A stretch of DNA of 64,000 nt from Aerolutibacter ruishenii (GCF_007830115.1 NZ_VLKP01000006.1:124001-188000), one strand, 5' to 3'. Positions 47,675 to 59,399 are shown, counted from the first letter of the stretch. The notes: generated from the sequence alone by a model not told the origin. Translations and numbers: made by a program.

Positions 47675-47678
<4 letters not shown>
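46950..47678 (-). CDS. Short TMEM43-family membrane protein
   Basis: This 242-aa protein has a signal peptide ([17 protein letters not shown]), an extracytoplasmic domain and one C-terminal helix ([18 protein letters not shown]) followed by a positively charged tail. The segments [14 protein letters not shown] and [21 protein letters not shown] match the TMEM43 family pattern (VEMxQW and NP...ATLxG). Most TMEM43 proteins are about 400 residues with four helices, so this is a reduced version. Its start overlaps the stop of the MBL-fold gene by 4 bp. Function unknown. Confidence 0.7.
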
Positions 47679-48565
<887 letters not shown>

Positions 48566-48760
48566 GTTGACCACCTCACGCGCGCGATCTTGTGAATTAT
48601 CGCCCAATGATACCGCCGTCACCCGCACATGGCCGCAACGGCAAAGACCGTGCCGCGATGCGCTCGGTCGCGGTCACGGCAGGGTCGCGCGGGCATGGCT
48701 ACCGCCCTGCCATGCCCCGCGCGGACGCACGGCAAGCCACCCGCGTGCAGCTTCCGGCGA

Positions 48761-50545
48761 CTACCTGGCTGGCGCCAGCAGCACGTCGGCCTTGCCCACC
48801 GGATTGCGCGGATCGGTGCCGCCATCCAGCGTGTTGCTGGCCTTGTCCCACGCCACGGTCTGCAGGTTGCCCCAAGGCTGCTCGGCGGCGTTGACCTTGT
48901 GGCCCATCGCCTCCAACGCCTTCACCGTGTCCGGTGCCAGCGCACCGGCTTCAGCGGAGATCACGTCGGGCATCCACTGGTGGTGGATGCGCGGCAACGC
49001 CGCCACCTGCCGCGAGTCCAGGCCATCGTCGTAGGCCAGGATGCCGAGCAGCACCTCGGTGATGATGCGGCTGCCGCCCGGTGCACCCAGTACCGCCACC
49101 TTGTCCTTGGACTCGATGAAGCTGGGCGTCATCGAGCTGAGCATGCGCTTGCCCGCCTTGGGTGCGTTGGCCTCGAAGCCCATCACGCCGAAAGCGTTGG
49201 GCGTGCCCGGCCGCAGTGCGAAATCGTCCATCTCGTTGTTGAGCAGCACGCCGGTACCCGGTGCCACCAGGCCTGATCCGTAGAGCAGGTTGACGGTCTG
49301 CGTGGCCGCGACGCGGTTGCCTTCGGCATCGATGATGGAGAAATGCGTGGTCTCATCGTCTTCCAGCGGCGCTGGCTGGCCGGACAGCAGCTCGCTCGGC
49401 AGCGCCTTCTCGGGATGGATGGACGCGCGCTGGCCGGCAGCGTATTCGGGGCTGGTCAGGCGGGCCACGGGCACGCGCACGAAATCCGGATCGCCCAGGT
49501 AGATGGTGCGATCGCGGTACGCGCGACGCATCGCCTCGGTGATGAGGTGGGTGCGGTGTGCGGCATCCAGCTTGGACAGGTCCCAGCCTTCCAGTATCTG
49601 CAGGATCTGCGCCATCGCAACGCCACCCGACGACGGCGGCGGCGCGGTGATCACGTCCCATTCGTGGTACTTGAAGCGCAGCGGTTCGCGCTCCTTGACC
49701 CGGTAACCGGCCAGTTCATCGGCGCGCCACTTGCCGCCCTCCTGCTTGACCGAGGCCAGCAGCTTCTTCGCCACGTCGCCGCGGTAGAAGCCATCGAACC
49801 CCTTCTCGCCCAGCAGCTCCAGCGTGCGCGCCAGGTCCGGCTGTTTGAGGATCTCGCCCACCTGCGGCGGCGTGCCATCGGCCAGGAACACCGCGCGGGT
49901 ACCGCGGTAGCGCTCCATCACCTCGCGGCGCGTGGCGTAGCCCTTCTCCAGCCGCGCATAGATGGGAAAGCCTTCGCGCGCGATGCGGATGGCCGGGGCC
50001 AGCGAGATCTTCAGCGGCAGGCGGCCATAACGTTCCGCCAGGTGCACCAGTGCGGCAGGCAGGCCCGGGATGCCCGCCGACCACGGGCCGTTGACCGAGC
50101 GGTCGCGGTTGAGCTCGCCCTTGGCATCAAGGTAGGCCTCGGGCGTAGCGGACTCCGGCGCGGTCTCGCGCGCGTCAACGAACACATCGCGGCCACTGCG
50201 CGCGTCGTGCAGCAGGAAGAAGCCGCCGCCGCCAATACCGGAGCTGATCGGCTCCACCACCGACAACGTGGCCGAGACCGCGATGGCCGCATCGAACGCG
50301 TTGCCGCCCGCGCGCATGATCTCCATGCCGGCGTCGGTGGACAGCGCATGCGCGCTGGCGATGGCGGTGCCCGGCGGCGTCGACCGGGAGGATGCGGTGG
50401 CGTCGACCTTCGCCGAAGCAGCCGCACTGGTGGCAGCCGTGGACGTCGAACCGTCCTGTGCCAGCGGACCGGCCATGACCGGCGCGAACACAAAACCAAC
50501 CGTCAGCAACAGCAACGCGGTCCGTGCGCGCAGATCAATGGCCAT
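48761..50545 (-). CDS. ggt: Gamma-glutamyltranspeptidase
   Basis: This 594-aa periplasmic enzyme hydrolyses or transfers the gamma-glutamyl group of glutathione. It has a signal peptide, a low-complexity Ala/Ser/Thr linker, then ASAHALSTDAGMEIMRAGGNAFDAAIA, the autocleavage site with nucleophile Thr399 in DETTHFSIID, and oxyanion and substrate loops (LNNEMDDFALRPG, LSSMTPSFI, GAPGGSRIITEV). It should mature into large and small subunits at Thr399. It is 6 bp downstream of the ferredoxin gene, ending a run from rsmD. Confidence 0.95.
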   Translation of the reverse strand: MAIDLRARTALLLLTVGFVFAPVMAGPLAQDGSTSTAATSAAASAKVDATASSRSTPPGTAIASAHALSTDAGMEIMRAGGNAFDAAIAVSATLSVVEPISSGIGGGGFFLLHDARSGRDVFVDARETAPESATPEAYLDAKGELNRDRSVNGPWSAGIPGLPAALVHLAERYGRLPLKISLAPAIRIAREGFPIYARLEKGYATRREVMERYRGTRAVFLADGTPPQVGEILKQPDLARTLELLGEKGFDGFYRGDVAKKLLASVKQEGGKWRADELAGYRVKEREPLRFKYHEWDVITAPPPSSGGVAMAQILQILEGWDLSKLDAAHRTHLITEAMRRAYRDRTIYLGDPDFVRVPVARLTSPEYAAGQRASIHPEKALPSELLSGQPAPLEDDETTHFSIIDAEGNRVAATQTVNLLYGSGLVAPGTGVLLNNEMDDFALRPGTPNAFGVMGFEANAPKAGKRMLSSMTPSFIESKDKVAVLGAPGGSRIITEVLLGILAYDDGLDSRQVAALPRIHHQWMPDVISAEAGALAPDTVKALEAMGHKVNAAEQPWGNLQTVAWDKASNTLDGGTDPRNPVGKADVLLAPAR

Positions 50546-50551
50546 GCAAAG

Positions 50552-50800
50552 TCACTCCTGCTGCAGCCTCGCCAGCTTGGCGAGCAACTGCTCGTGGGAT
50601 TCGGGGTATTCGGGATCAGGGTCGATGCACTCGACCGGACAGACGACCACGCACTGGGGTTCGTCGAAGTGCCCGACGCATTCGGTGCAACGCGCCGGAT
50701 CGATCACATAGATCGTTTCGCCCTGCGAAATGGCCTGGTTGGGGCAGGCGGGTTCGCAGACGTCACAGTTGACGCAGAGTTCGTTGATCTTCAGCGACAT
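50552..50800 (-). CDS. YfhL family 2[4Fe-4S] ferredoxin
   Basis: This 82-aa electron carrier has two cluster-binding sets: CVNCDVCEPACP (residues 9-20) and CTECVGHFDEPQCVVVCP. The insert of several residues between the second and third Cys of the second set is typical of the YfhL/FdxA-like alvin-type ferredoxins. The family sits beside coaD in many proteobacteria, as here. The electron partner is not known. Confidence 0.93.
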   Translation of the reverse strand: MSLKINELCVNCDVCEPACPNQAISQGETIYVIDPARCTECVGHFDEPQCVVVCPVECIDPDPEYPESHEQLLAKLARLQQE

Positions 50801-50869
50801 GGCGGTGGGGGCGCCAGTACGCCGGCTGTCCCCGCCGCGCCATTGCAGGCGCGGCAGGCACGGAGCCGG

Positions 50870-51367
50870 TTACCTGGTCTCGATGAACTTGTAGTCGACG
50901 CCAGCCGGGGCGACGGCGGCCTTGACGCGCTCGTTGTCCGCGGAATTGCCCAGGAACAGCATCTTGACGCCCTTCATGGCGCCCGGCTGCACCTTTGCAA
51001 ACGAGGCGATCACCAGGTCGGCCATCCTGCTCGACGACGGCGAGCCGTACGCCACCAGGTTGCCCTCCAGGATGCCGCGCTGCAGGTCGGTCGAGGCCTG
51101 CTCCAGCAAGCGGTCATAGTAGCCCTGGAAATCCGGGGTTTCCTCGGCCGGCAGGAAGTACAGGTAGGGCTGGCCGGTCACGCCGTCCAGGTTGCGCTTG
51201 ACGACATCCTGCAGGTACGTGCCCCAGGCGTTCTCGTCGTTGGTGGTCGGCGCGACCAGCGGCGCCTGGACGACAGCCTCCGGCTTGGCGGCATCTTCCT
51301 TCTTGCATGCGGCCAGCAGCGGCAGCGCGAGGCAGGCGGTGAGCATCAGGCGGGTGGTGGTCTTCAT
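50870..51367 (-). CDS. Hypothetical lipoprotein
   Basis: This 165-aa protein has a lipoprotein signal with lipobox LLAAC (Cys about residue 21), followed by a soluble domain (ENAWGTYLQDVVKRNLDGV, FQGYYDRLLEQ, KGVKMLFLGNSADNERVKA). I do not recognise a family. The position between coaD and the ferredoxin gene is on the same strand with short gaps, so it is co-transcribed. Role unknown. Confidence 0.75.
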   Translation of the reverse strand: MKTTTRLMLTACLALPLLAACKKEDAAKPEAVVQAPLVAPTTNDENAWGTYLQDVVKRNLDGVTGQPYLYFLPAEETPDFQGYYDRLLEQASTDLQRGILEGNLVAYGSPSSSRMADLVIASFAKVQPGAMKGVKMLFLGNSADNERVKAAVAPAGVDYKFIETR

Positions 51368-51409
51368 CGGGGAGCCCCTGTCTTGGTGGGTACTGCGGTT
51401 GGTAAGGAG

Positions 51410-52596
<1,187 letters not shown>

Positions 52597-52663
52597 CGAG
52601 GGCTCGCGGGGGCCGGTGCTAGCATGTGCGCATTCTCGCGCATTCACGGAATGTCCCCACGCG

Positions 52664-54004
52664 ATGCTCAGTTTTTTCCGCCGCAAGAAGCCCGATGCGG
52701 CTGACACCGATACCGCCAAGCGGCCCAGCCTCGACGAGCTGGCCGCGGCGTTCCCCAACGCGCCTGCGCCTGGAACGGCCGAATCCGAGGCCGCTCCCCA
52801 GGCGGCTGATGGAGCGTTGACCGGCGACGCCTCCGCCGCGCCTCCGGGGCCGGTTGATGCCGCCCCGACGCCACCTGCACAACCATCGCCGACGGCCCCG
52901 GTGCACCGTGCGCCCGCGGAACCCGTCCCTGCCGAAGTCATTGCCGCCGCACTGGAAAGCGAATCGGTACCCGGCAGGTTGTCGACCAGCGGTACAGCGG
53001 GCCGCGCCGACGCGCTGGATGCGGCTTTGGCCCCTTCCGCCCGCACCGCTCCGGAAGAATCGCCGGAACCCGTCGCCGCCGCCGAAGACAGGAAAGGCTG
53101 GCGTGACCGTCTTCGCGGCAGCGCCTTCGCGCGCGCGTTCGGCGGCCTGTTCTCGCGCAACCCGAAGCTCGACGACGACCTGCTGGACGAGATCGAGACC
53201 GCCCTGCTCACCGCCGACGTGGGCGTTGCGGCCACCACGCAACTGGTGGAAAGCCTGCGCAAGCGCATGAAGGCCCGCGAGTTCGCCGACGCGCAGGCGC
53301 TGCTGGCCGCGTTGCGCAACGACCTGCTGGCGATGCTGCGCCCGGTAGCCGTGCCGCTGCAGATCGACCGCAATGCCAGGCCCTTCGTGCTGCTGACCGT
53401 GGGCGTCAACGGCGTGGGCAAGACCACCACCATCGGCAAGCTGGCCAAGCGCTTCAAGGACGAGGGCCGTCCGCTGATGTTGGCCGCAGGCGACACCTTC
53501 CGCGCCGCGGCGGTTGCGCAGTTGCAGGCCTGGGGGGATCGCAACGGCGTGCCCGTGGTGGCCCAGGGCCAGAATGCCGATGCGGCCTCGGTGGCTTTCG
53601 ATGCCCTGCAAGCCGCCAAGTCGCGCGGCACAGAGGTACTGATCGCCGATACCGCCGGCCGCCTGCACACCCAGCAGGGCCTCATGGCGGAGCTCGGCAA
53701 GATCAAACGGGTGCTGGCCAAGCTCGACCCCGCCGCACCGCACGAAGTGCTGATGGTGATCGACGGCACCACCGGCCAGAACGCGCTGTCGCAGCTGCGC
53801 CAGTTCCATGCCGCCGTAGGCGTGACCGGACTGGTGGTGACCAAGCTCGATGGCACCGCCAAGGGTGGCGTGGTGTTCGCGCTGGCCCGCGAGTTCGGCA
53901 TCCCGATCCGCTTCGCCGGCATCGGCGAGCGTCCTGAGGACCTGCGCGTGTTCGACGCCGAGGCCTTCGTCGACGCGTTGCTGCCCGAGGCGCTGGGCGC
54001 CTGA
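52664..54004 (+). CDS. ftsY: Signal recognition particle receptor FtsY
   Basis: This 446-aa GTPase docks SRP-ribosome complexes at the inner membrane. The N-terminal A domain of about 140 residues is Ala/Pro/Glu-rich and low-complexity. The N domain follows (LLDEIETALLTADVGVAAT), then the G domain with P-loop GVNGVGKTTTIGKLA, DTAGRLHTQ, and TKLDGTAKGG (G4), and the closing GERPEDLRVFDAEAFVDALL. The ATG at 52664 yields the usual MLSFFRRKK start. The frame is open for more than 3 kb upstream, but that part is antisense shadow of ggt, coaD and rsmD. Confidence 0.96.
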   Translation: MLSFFRRKKPDAADTDTAKRPSLDELAAAFPNAPAPGTAESEAAPQAADGALTGDASAAPPGPVDAAPTPPAQPSPTAPVHRAPAEPVPAEVIAAALESESVPGRLSTSGTAGRADALDAALAPSARTAPEESPEPVAAAEDRKGWRDRLRGSAFARAFGGLFSRNPKLDDDLLDEIETALLTADVGVAATTQLVESLRKRMKAREFADAQALLAALRNDLLAMLRPVAVPLQIDRNARPFVLLTVGVNGVGKTTTIGKLAKRFKDEGRPLMLAAGDTFRAAAVAQLQAWGDRNGVPVVAQGQNADAASVAFDALQAAKSRGTEVLIADTAGRLHTQQGLMAELGKIKRVLAKLDPAAPHEVLMVIDGTTGQNALSQLRQFHAAVGVTGLVVTKLDGTAKGGVVFALAREFGIPIRFAGIGERPEDLRVFDAEAFVDALLPEALGA

Positions 54005-54054
54005 GCGCCTGTGCGTCACGCCTGAATGACCGGCACCCACTGGACTACCTCTGG

Positions 54055-55398
54055 ATGACGACCCGGCGCAGGCTGGTCCTGCTCGCGGCGCTGGCGGTGG
54101 CGCTGGCAGGCGTCGCCGCACTGCTGTACTGGAGCAGCCGGCCTCCGCAGTTCGCCTCGCTGGTGACCGGCACGCTGGGCCGTTCGCTCGGCCTGGAAAT
54201 CACCGTTGGCGGTGCCAGCGAATACCGGCTGCGCGGCACGCCGCTGCTGGTAGTACGCGATGTGGTGGTGCGCGAGCCTGGTGCGGCCACGCCGCTGCTG
54301 CGTGCCGACCGCGTCCATGTAGCCGTGCCCTGGTCGACGATTCGCAACCGCGGACAGGCGCTTGCCATCCGCCGCATCGAACTGGACAGCCCACACCTCG
54401 ACCTGCCTGCTTTGCAGCATTGGCTGGACACGCGCCCACCGGGCGAGGAGCAGATTCCTACCCTGAGCGACGGCCTGCAAGTCAACAACGGCCATGTCAC
54501 CAGCAGCGACTGGTCGATCGACGGCATCGACGCCACCCTGCCATCCCTGCACCCGGGCCAACCCGTGCGTGCGCGCCTGCGCGGGCGCTATGTCGATGAG
54601 CCATTGACCATTCCCTTCGATCTGGATGTCGCGCTGTCACGACCGGCCCGCCAGGCCGACTTCAGTGCGCGAGGCGACGTGACCCTTGACCACGGCGACT
54701 GGTCGATGCCGTCGTCGATTGCCGTATCCGGCCCACTGGACCTGGGCCACGATGCGATCCGCGTGATGCCTGCGCGCATCGGCATTGCCACCCGGTACGT
54801 GAGCGGTGATCAACGCATCCCCTTCGTACTGGGCCTGCATGGCCCGCTGCTGTTCGACGAAGCGACATGGACGCTGTCACCGGCGAGCGTGGCGCTGCGC
54901 GACCGCGCACTTGCCAAGGCCGCCGAACAAACATCGTCCGTCGTCCCGAGCCTGCGCGCGCGCGGCCGCTTGGCGTTGGGAAAACGCCTCGCATTGAACC
55001 TGGGCGGCACCATTGCCCAATGGCCCGCCGGCTGGCCGGCACTGCCGCCGCCCATCGGCCAGTCCACTTCTCCCCTTCCGTTTGGCCTTGCCTACGAGGG
55101 CCGCACGGACCTCGCCGACATCACCGCATTGAACCTGCGTCGCGACGCCACGCGCTTCGCGGCGCGTTTCCGCGTACCGCAAGTGCTGGAATGGTCCAGC
55201 GCCGCCTCCAGCGGCAACCCGCTGCCGCCGCTGGACGGCACGTTGAGCACACCGCGGCTCGACATCGCCGGCGCGCAACTGGAAGGGGTCGAGGTGGAGT
55301 TCGAAGGCGACGAGCCGGCGTCGAATCCCACGGCACCCGCCATGCAAGGAACGGCCGGCCCTTCGACACGCAACAGCCCACCGGGTGCGACCCCATGA
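54055..55398 (+). CDS. AsmA-like inner-membrane-anchored periplasmic protein
   Basis: This 447-aa protein has one N-terminal helix (LVLLAALAVALAGVAALLYW) and a long periplasmic part of beta-strand-rich repeats (SLGLEITVGGASEYRLRGTPLLVVRDV, RADRVHVAVPWSTI, IRRIELDSPHLDLPAL). This is the pattern of AsmA/TamB-like proteins, implicated in outer-membrane lipid transport and assembly. It is shorter than typical AsmA. Its stop overlaps the mutY start by 4 bp, so they are coupled. Assignment is by architecture rather than by strong motifs. Confidence 0.75.
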   Translation: MTTRRRLVLLAALAVALAGVAALLYWSSRPPQFASLVTGTLGRSLGLEITVGGASEYRLRGTPLLVVRDVVVREPGAATPLLRADRVHVAVPWSTIRNRGQALAIRRIELDSPHLDLPALQHWLDTRPPGEEQIPTLSDGLQVNNGHVTSSDWSIDGIDATLPSLHPGQPVRARLRGRYVDEPLTIPFDLDVALSRPARQADFSARGDVTLDHGDWSMPSSIAVSGPLDLGHDAIRVMPARIGIATRYVSGDQRIPFVLGLHGPLLFDEATWTLSPASVALRDRALAKAAEQTSSVVPSLRARGRLALGKRLALNLGGTIAQWPAGWPALPPPIGQSTSPLPFGLAYEGRTDLADITALNLRRDATRFAARFRVPQVLEWSSAASSGNPLPPLDGTLSTPRLDIAGAQLEGVEVEFEGDEPASNPTAPAMQGTAGPSTRNSPPGATP

Positions 55399-56453
55399 CC
55401 GCCGACGCATTCGCCACCCGCCTGCTGGCCTGGTTCGACGTTTGCGGCCGCCATGACCTGCCCTGGCAGCACCCACGCACGCCCTACCGCGTGTGGCTGT
55501 CGGAGATCATGCTGCAGCAGACCCAGGTCAAGACCGCCGCACCCTACTTCGAGCGCTTCGTCGCCGCATTGCCGACGCTGCGGGACCTGGCCGCGGCGCC
55601 GTTGGATGACGTGCTTGCCCTGTGGTCAGGGCTGGGCTACTACGCCCGGGCCCGCAACCTGCATGCCGCGGCCAGGCGTTGCATCGAAGGGCATGGTGGC
55701 GAACTGCCGCGTGACATCGACGCACTCACCGCGCTGCCCGGCATCGGCCGCAGCACCGCCGCGGCGATATTGTCCCAAGCCTGGTGCGACCGCCACGCCA
55801 TCCTCGACGGCAACGTGAAACGCGTGCTCAGCCGCTACCACGGCGTCGACGGGTGGCCCGGGCAACCCGCGGTGGAGAAGCGCCTGTGGGCCTTCGCACA
55901 GGCCCACGTGGACAACCCGCAGCTGCCCGACGCGCGCATGGCCGACTACACCCAGGCGCAGATGGACCTGGGCGCCACGCTATGCACGCGCAGCGATCCC
56001 GCCTGCGTGCTGTGCCCGCTGCAGGACGACTGCATCGCGCGGCGCGAAGGCCGCACCGCCGAACTGCCCACGCCAAAGCCCGGCAAGCCGCTGCCACAAC
56101 GCCACGCGCAAGTGCTGTGGCTGGAGGATGGAGACGATCGCATCCTGCTTCAGCGCCGCCCGCCGACCGGTATCTGGGCATCGCTCTGGACGTTGCCGCA
56201 GGCGGACGACCCCACCCTCGCCCTGGCGTGGTTCGACACCCACGTGGAAGGCGACTTCGCGGAAGGCACAAGCCTCGCGCCCATTGCGCACGCCTTCAGC
56301 CACTACAAGCTGGAGCTGCAGCCATTGCTCGTACGCCCGGTCGCCCTGCGCGCGCGCGTGAGCGACAATGACGACCTGCGCTGGGTCGCCCGCGACCAAC
56401 TCGACTCGCTGGGTATCCCGGCGCCGATCAGGCGCCTGCTGATAGGCACCTGA
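55395..56453 (+). CDS. mutY: A/G-specific adenine glycosylase
   Basis: This 352-aa base-excision repair enzyme removes A mispaired with 8-oxoguanine. The catalytic Glu is in [13 protein letters not shown], the helix-hairpin-helix is [13 protein letters not shown], and the catalytic Asp is in [12 protein letters not shown]. The iron-sulfur site is C-x6-C-x2-C-x5-C ([17 protein letters not shown]). A C-terminal NUDIX-like domain recognises 8-oxoG ([30 protein letters not shown]). The start overlaps the AsmA-like stop by 4 bp (ATGA). Confidence 0.96.
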   Translation: MTADAFATRLLAWFDVCGRHDLPWQHPRTPYRVWLSEIMLQQTQVKTAAPYFERFVAALPTLRDLAAAPLDDVLALWSGLGYYARARNLHAAARRCIEGHGGELPRDIDALTALPGIGRSTAAAILSQAWCDRHAILDGNVKRVLSRYHGVDGWPGQPAVEKRLWAFAQAHVDNPQLPDARMADYTQAQMDLGATLCTRSDPACVLCPLQDDCIARREGRTAELPTPKPGKPLPQRHAQVLWLEDGDDRILLQRRPPTGIWASLWTLPQADDPTLALAWFDTHVEGDFAEGTSLAPIAHAFSHYKLELQPLLVRPVALRARVSDNDDLRWVARDQLDSLGIPAPIRRLLIGT

Positions 56454-56520
56454 CACCGGTCGAGTTCGCACCAAGCCCACCGCCACACCCTTACGCATGC
56501 CTGTCTGCCACGGAACCACC

Positions 56521-56793
56521 ATGCCCCGCACCGTCTTCTGCCAGTACGAACAGCGCGATACCGAAGGCCTGGACTTCATTCCCTGGCCTGGCGAACTGGG
56601 CAAGCGCGTGTTTGCCGGCGTCGGCAAGGCCGCGTGGGGCAAGTGGCTGGCGCACCAGACCATGCTGATCAACGAGAACCGCCTTTCGCCCATGGATCCC
56701 AAGCACCGCGCCTTCCTTGAAGGCGAGATGCAGAAGTTCCTCTTCGGGGGCTGTGCCGAAAAGCCGGCCGGTTACGTCCCGCCCGAAGGCTGA
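56521..56793 (+). CDS. yggX: Fe(2+)-trafficking protein YggX
   Basis: This 90-aa cytoplasmic protein begins [19 protein letters not shown], with the single conserved Cys, and continues [19 protein letters not shown] and [21 protein letters not shown]. It helps protect iron-sulfur clusters from oxidation and supports their repair. It follows mutY by 67 bp, the usual neighbour in gammaproteobacteria, and MutY is itself an iron-sulfur enzyme. Its 3' end overlaps the convergent lipoprotein gene by 22 bp. Confidence 0.95.
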   Translation: MPRTVFCQYEQRDTEGLDFIPWPGELGKRVFAGVGKAAWGKWLAHQTMLINENRLSPMDPKHRAFLEGEMQKFLFGGCAEKPAGYVPPEG

Positions 56794-57227
56794 GGCTGAT
56801 GCTGAGGCTGAGCCAACTCGCGCCGGTCCTGTTCGGCGTGGCGGATGGCCTTGATGTCCACCGGCCGGATCTCGCGGATCTGGCACGGAATGGTGGCCAT
56901 GTTGCTGCCCAGTACCACCACCTTGTCGAACCGGGCGTATACGGTGCCCATCTGGCTGGTCACGCTGATCGCCGGCGCGAAGTCCAGGCCCGGGCAGGAT
57001 CCGCTGAGCTCCAGCAGGTAGACGTCGTTGGGCCGCGCCCAGACCGCAAGCGCCGCATCGCCCAAGGGCGTCCACCCATCCAGCGAGGTGAAGTACCGGA
57101 AACTCGGTACGGGTGCGCTGGCGTGGGCGCGATAGATGTCGAGCCGCTCGGCATCGCTGATCCGGTTGGTCGCACAGCCCGACAGCAACCCTGCGGCCAG
57201 GAAGGCCATTAGAAGGATCCGTTTCAT
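56772..57227 (-). CDS. DUF6491 family lipoprotein
   Basis: This 151-aa lipoprotein has the lipobox LLSGC (Cys about residue 18) and a small beta-rich domain ([42 protein letters not shown], split by a conserved Cys pair with [12 protein letters not shown]). The two later cysteines may form a disulfide. The pattern fits the DUF6491 family common in Xanthomonadaceae. The C-terminus is Gln/Pro-rich. Function unknown. Confidence 0.75.
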   Translation of the reverse strand: MKRILLMAFLAAGLLSGCATNRISDAERLDIYRAHASAPVPSFRYFTSLDGWTPLGDAALAVWARPNDVYLLELSGSCPGLDFAPAISVTSQMGTVYARFDKVVVLGSNMATIPCQIREIRPVDIKAIRHAEQDRRELAQPQHQPQPSGGT

Positions 57228-57335
57228 CGTTGTCTCCTTGCCGCATGCGGCGGCAGAAGGGGGGTGCCCTCTGATGATGCGCCTTGTGACATCGCGCGGC
57301 GCATGCGGCGCGCCGGCATTCAGCCGCGGTAAGGC

Positions 57336-57364
57336 TTGCCAGCCGCGCCACCAAACCGTATGAT
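57336..57364 (+). promoter_or_regulatory. Sigma-70 promoter of tRNA-Phe
   Basis: TTGCCA at 57336-57341 and TATGAT at 57359-57364 are separated by 17 bp. The expected start of transcription at about 57371 is some 23 bp before the mature tRNA 5' end. Confidence 0.75.
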
Positions 57365-57393
57365 GCCGCCTCTCGCGTTACCGGCGAGTTGTT

Positions 57394-57469
57394 GGCCGGG
57401 TAGCTCAGTTGGTAGAGCAGGGGATTGAAAATCCCCGTGTCGGGGGTTCGATTCCCTCCCCGGCCACCA
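57394..57469 (+). tRNA. tRNA-Phe (GAA)
   Basis: These 76 nt fold as a standard cloverleaf. The acceptor stem is GGCCGGG/CCCGGCC, the D-arm contains AGCTCAGTTGGTAGAGC, the anticodon stem is GGGGA/TCCCC around TTGAAAA with anticodon GAA at 57427-57429, and the T-arm carries GGTTCGATTCC. The CCA end is encoded. Confidence 0.97.
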
Positions 57470-57509
57470 TTTCGGTGGACAGCGTGAAACGTAGGCCCTG
57501 CAAGGCGAT

Positions 57510-57536
57510 AAGCCCTGCGGGGCTTTTCGTTTTCCC
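57510..57536 (+). terminator. Terminator downstream of tRNA-Phe
   Basis: AAGCCC pairs with GGGGCTT around a TGC loop and is followed by TTCGTTTTCC, 40 bp after the tRNA 3' end. Confidence 0.7.
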
Positions 57537-57688
57537 GGCCTTGGGATCCCGTTGCCCACGGCGTAGGAATTTTCCTACATCCCGCCGTGGCTTCACCTGA
57601 CAGACATCGCAACGGCCAACCGTGATCATTGTCCTGTTCCTGCCGCGTCAACCGTGCGCAGCGGGCTCACCACACAGGGGATCACGCC

Positions 57689-57916
57689 ATGGGGTATCGA
57701 ATCGAGTTCCACGCCACATTACCCGTGTCGCGAGCCATCGACCACCGCATCAGCCACTGTCGCTACCCTACCCTGCTCGATGCCTCCCGCATCGCCCAGA
57801 TCGAGGCCAACGCCATGGCCATGATCCAGGCCACCGATGTGGAAATCCGGATCTACGACCGCAGCGATCAGCTGGCGCGCACCCTGCTGGCCTCGTATGC
57901 CTTCAAGTGCGCATAA
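57689..57916 (+). CDS. Small hypothetical protein
   Basis: This 75-aa frame starts at ATG 57689 with AGGGG 7 nt upstream. It begins GYRIEFHATLPVSRAID and ends in a short strand (YAFKCA). There is no signal peptide or membrane segment and no recognised domain. Its 3' end overlaps the convergent PanE-like gene by 49 bp, which weakens the case slightly, but the ribosome-binding site and balanced composition support it. Confidence 0.55.
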   Translation: MGYRIEFHATLPVSRAIDHRISHCRYPTLLDASRIAQIEANAMAMIQATDVEIRIYDRSDQLARTLLASYAFKCA

Positions 57917-58797
57917 GCGACTCGCAACAGCGGGATGCCATCACGGTGGCGCCCCGCGCGCGCGATCATGTCACCCACGATGTGGTCGGCCTCGATAGGA
58001 CCGCCACGCTGGATGTCGCGCAACATCGATGCGGTCAATGTTGAACCGGACTCCGTCAACGACCGTTTCGTTCGCTCGATGGCGGGCTCGTCGGGCGCAT
58101 GACCGGCTTCGCTGGCCACCGCGACGCAGTTGTCCAGCAGTTCCAAGGTGATCTCGTGCCCCGCCGGGGCAGCCATGATGTCGCCCACGGAAGCACGCAT
58201 CAGGCAGGTGATGCCGGCCAGCGTGGCCAGGAACACCCATTTGTCCCACATGTCCTGGACGATGCGCTGGCTGGGGCGCGCGTCGAAGCCGGCGTCGGAC
58301 AGCATCGCGGTGATGTGCCGCATGCGCGGCGAGACGCTGCCGTCGCGCTCGCCGAAGGTCAGGCTGTGGGTGCGGTTGAGGTGGTGGACCACCCCCTCGC
58401 CATCGAGCGTCGCGGCGATATGGCACTGGCCGCCCAGCACGCGCGAGGCGCCGAAGCGCGCGTCCAGCTCGTCCAGATGGCGCATGCCGTTGAGCAGCGG
58501 GAGGATGGCGGTCTCGGGACCGACCGCAGGCACCACGTCGTTGATGACGCCGGGCAGGTCGTAGGCCTTGCAACCAATGACCACCAGCTCAAATGGCGTG
58601 GCGAGCGTTTCGCGGGTGACGGTCTGCGGCGCGGCCAGGTCGATGTCGCCAAACGGGCTGCGCACGCGCAGGCCCTGGTCCGCCAACAGCTCCGCACGCC
58701 GCTCGCGCACCAGGAAGGTGACGTCGCGGCCCGCCGCGGCAAGCCGCCCGCCAAAGTAACCCCCTACGCCGCCGGCACCCACCACCAGGATCCGCAT
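57868..58797 (-). CDS. 2-dehydropantoate 2-reductase (PanE/ApbA family)
   Basis: This 309-aa NADPH-dependent oxidoreductase begins with the Rossmann motif VVGAGGVGGYFGGRLAAAG. It continues with VIGCKAYDLP, LLNGMRHLDEL, the catalytic Lys in MWDKWVFLATLAG, and STLTASMLRDIQRGGPIEADHIVGD, which holds the second substrate-binding region. It probably reduces ketopantoate in coenzyme A synthesis or acts on a related 2-keto acid; several paralogues with other roles exist, so the symbol is left blank. Start 58797 is favoured over 58803 because GGGAAAG then lies at a better distance. Confidence 0.9.
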   Translation of the reverse strand: MRILVVGAGGVGGYFGGRLAAAGRDVTFLVRERRAELLADQGLRVRSPFGDIDLAAPQTVTRETLATPFELVVIGCKAYDLPGVINDVVPAVGPETAILPLLNGMRHLDELDARFGASRVLGGQCHIAATLDGEGVVHHLNRTHSLTFGERDGSVSPRMRHITAMLSDAGFDARPSQRIVQDMWDKWVFLATLAGITCLMRASVGDIMAAPAGHEITLELLDNCVAVASEAGHAPDEPAIERTKRSLTESGSTLTASMLRDIQRGGPIEADHIVGDMIARAGRHRDGIPLLRVAYAHLKAYEASRVRAS

Positions 58798-58925
58798 CGC
58801 CATCTTTCCCAATCTCGTGGTGTCCATCTTAGCGATCGCCTGCCGGCCGGTCGCCTGCGCGTCCGCGTCCGCGCATTCACCATGCGCCGTAGTATGCTCG
58901 GATGTCCCTACCTTGGAGCGAGTGG

Positions 58926-59399
58926 ATGAAGGTGATGCGATGGATCGGCCTGGCGCTTGGCGCCGCCCTCCTGGCCAGTTGCGCCAGCGGCCCCGTGCGT
59001 CGCGTGTCCGAGCCAACGGCGCGTATCCAGCAGCTCACCGTCCGTGCCGATGGCAGCTGGTCCACCGAGCTGCGGATCGAGAACTTCAGCAGCATGGCCA
59101 TGCGATTCGACCAGGTGGACCTGGCCCTGAGCGTGGCTGGCCAGGACGCCGGGCGCCTTGCCACGCAGCCGGCACTATCGATCGGCAAGGAATCGGCCGA
59201 CGTGATCACCGTGACCCTCACCCCAGGCGCCGCCGCCAAGCTCGCCGTGGCGGATGCCCTCGCGGCCGGTCGCGGCGTGGACTACACCCTCAAGGGCACC
59301 ATCGACGCCACGCCCGAAGAAGCCAAGCAGCGCACCTTCAAGATCGACCGCAGCAGCGCGCTGAGTCCGGCCCCCGGACTGTCCGGCGTGCTCCGCTGA
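58926..59399 (+). CDS. LEA14/WHy-like lipoprotein
   Basis: This 157-aa lipoprotein has the lipobox LLASC (Cys about residue 19). The mature part has the strand pattern of late-embryogenesis-abundant type 2 (WHy) domains: RIENFSSMAMRFDQVDLALSVAGQDAG and SADVITVTLTPG. ATG 58926 follows GGAGCGAG at good distance. Such proteins occur in the periplasm of many proteobacteria; function is unclear, possibly in desiccation or stress. It lies 34 bp before the acyl-CoA dehydrogenase gene. Confidence 0.8.
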   Translation: MKVMRWIGLALGAALLASCASGPVRRVSEPTARIQQLTVRADGSWSTELRIENFSSMAMRFDQVDLALSVAGQDAGRLATQPALSIGKESADVITVTLTPGAAAKLAVADALAAGRGVDYTLKGTIDATPEEAKQRTFKIDRSSALSPAPGLSGVLR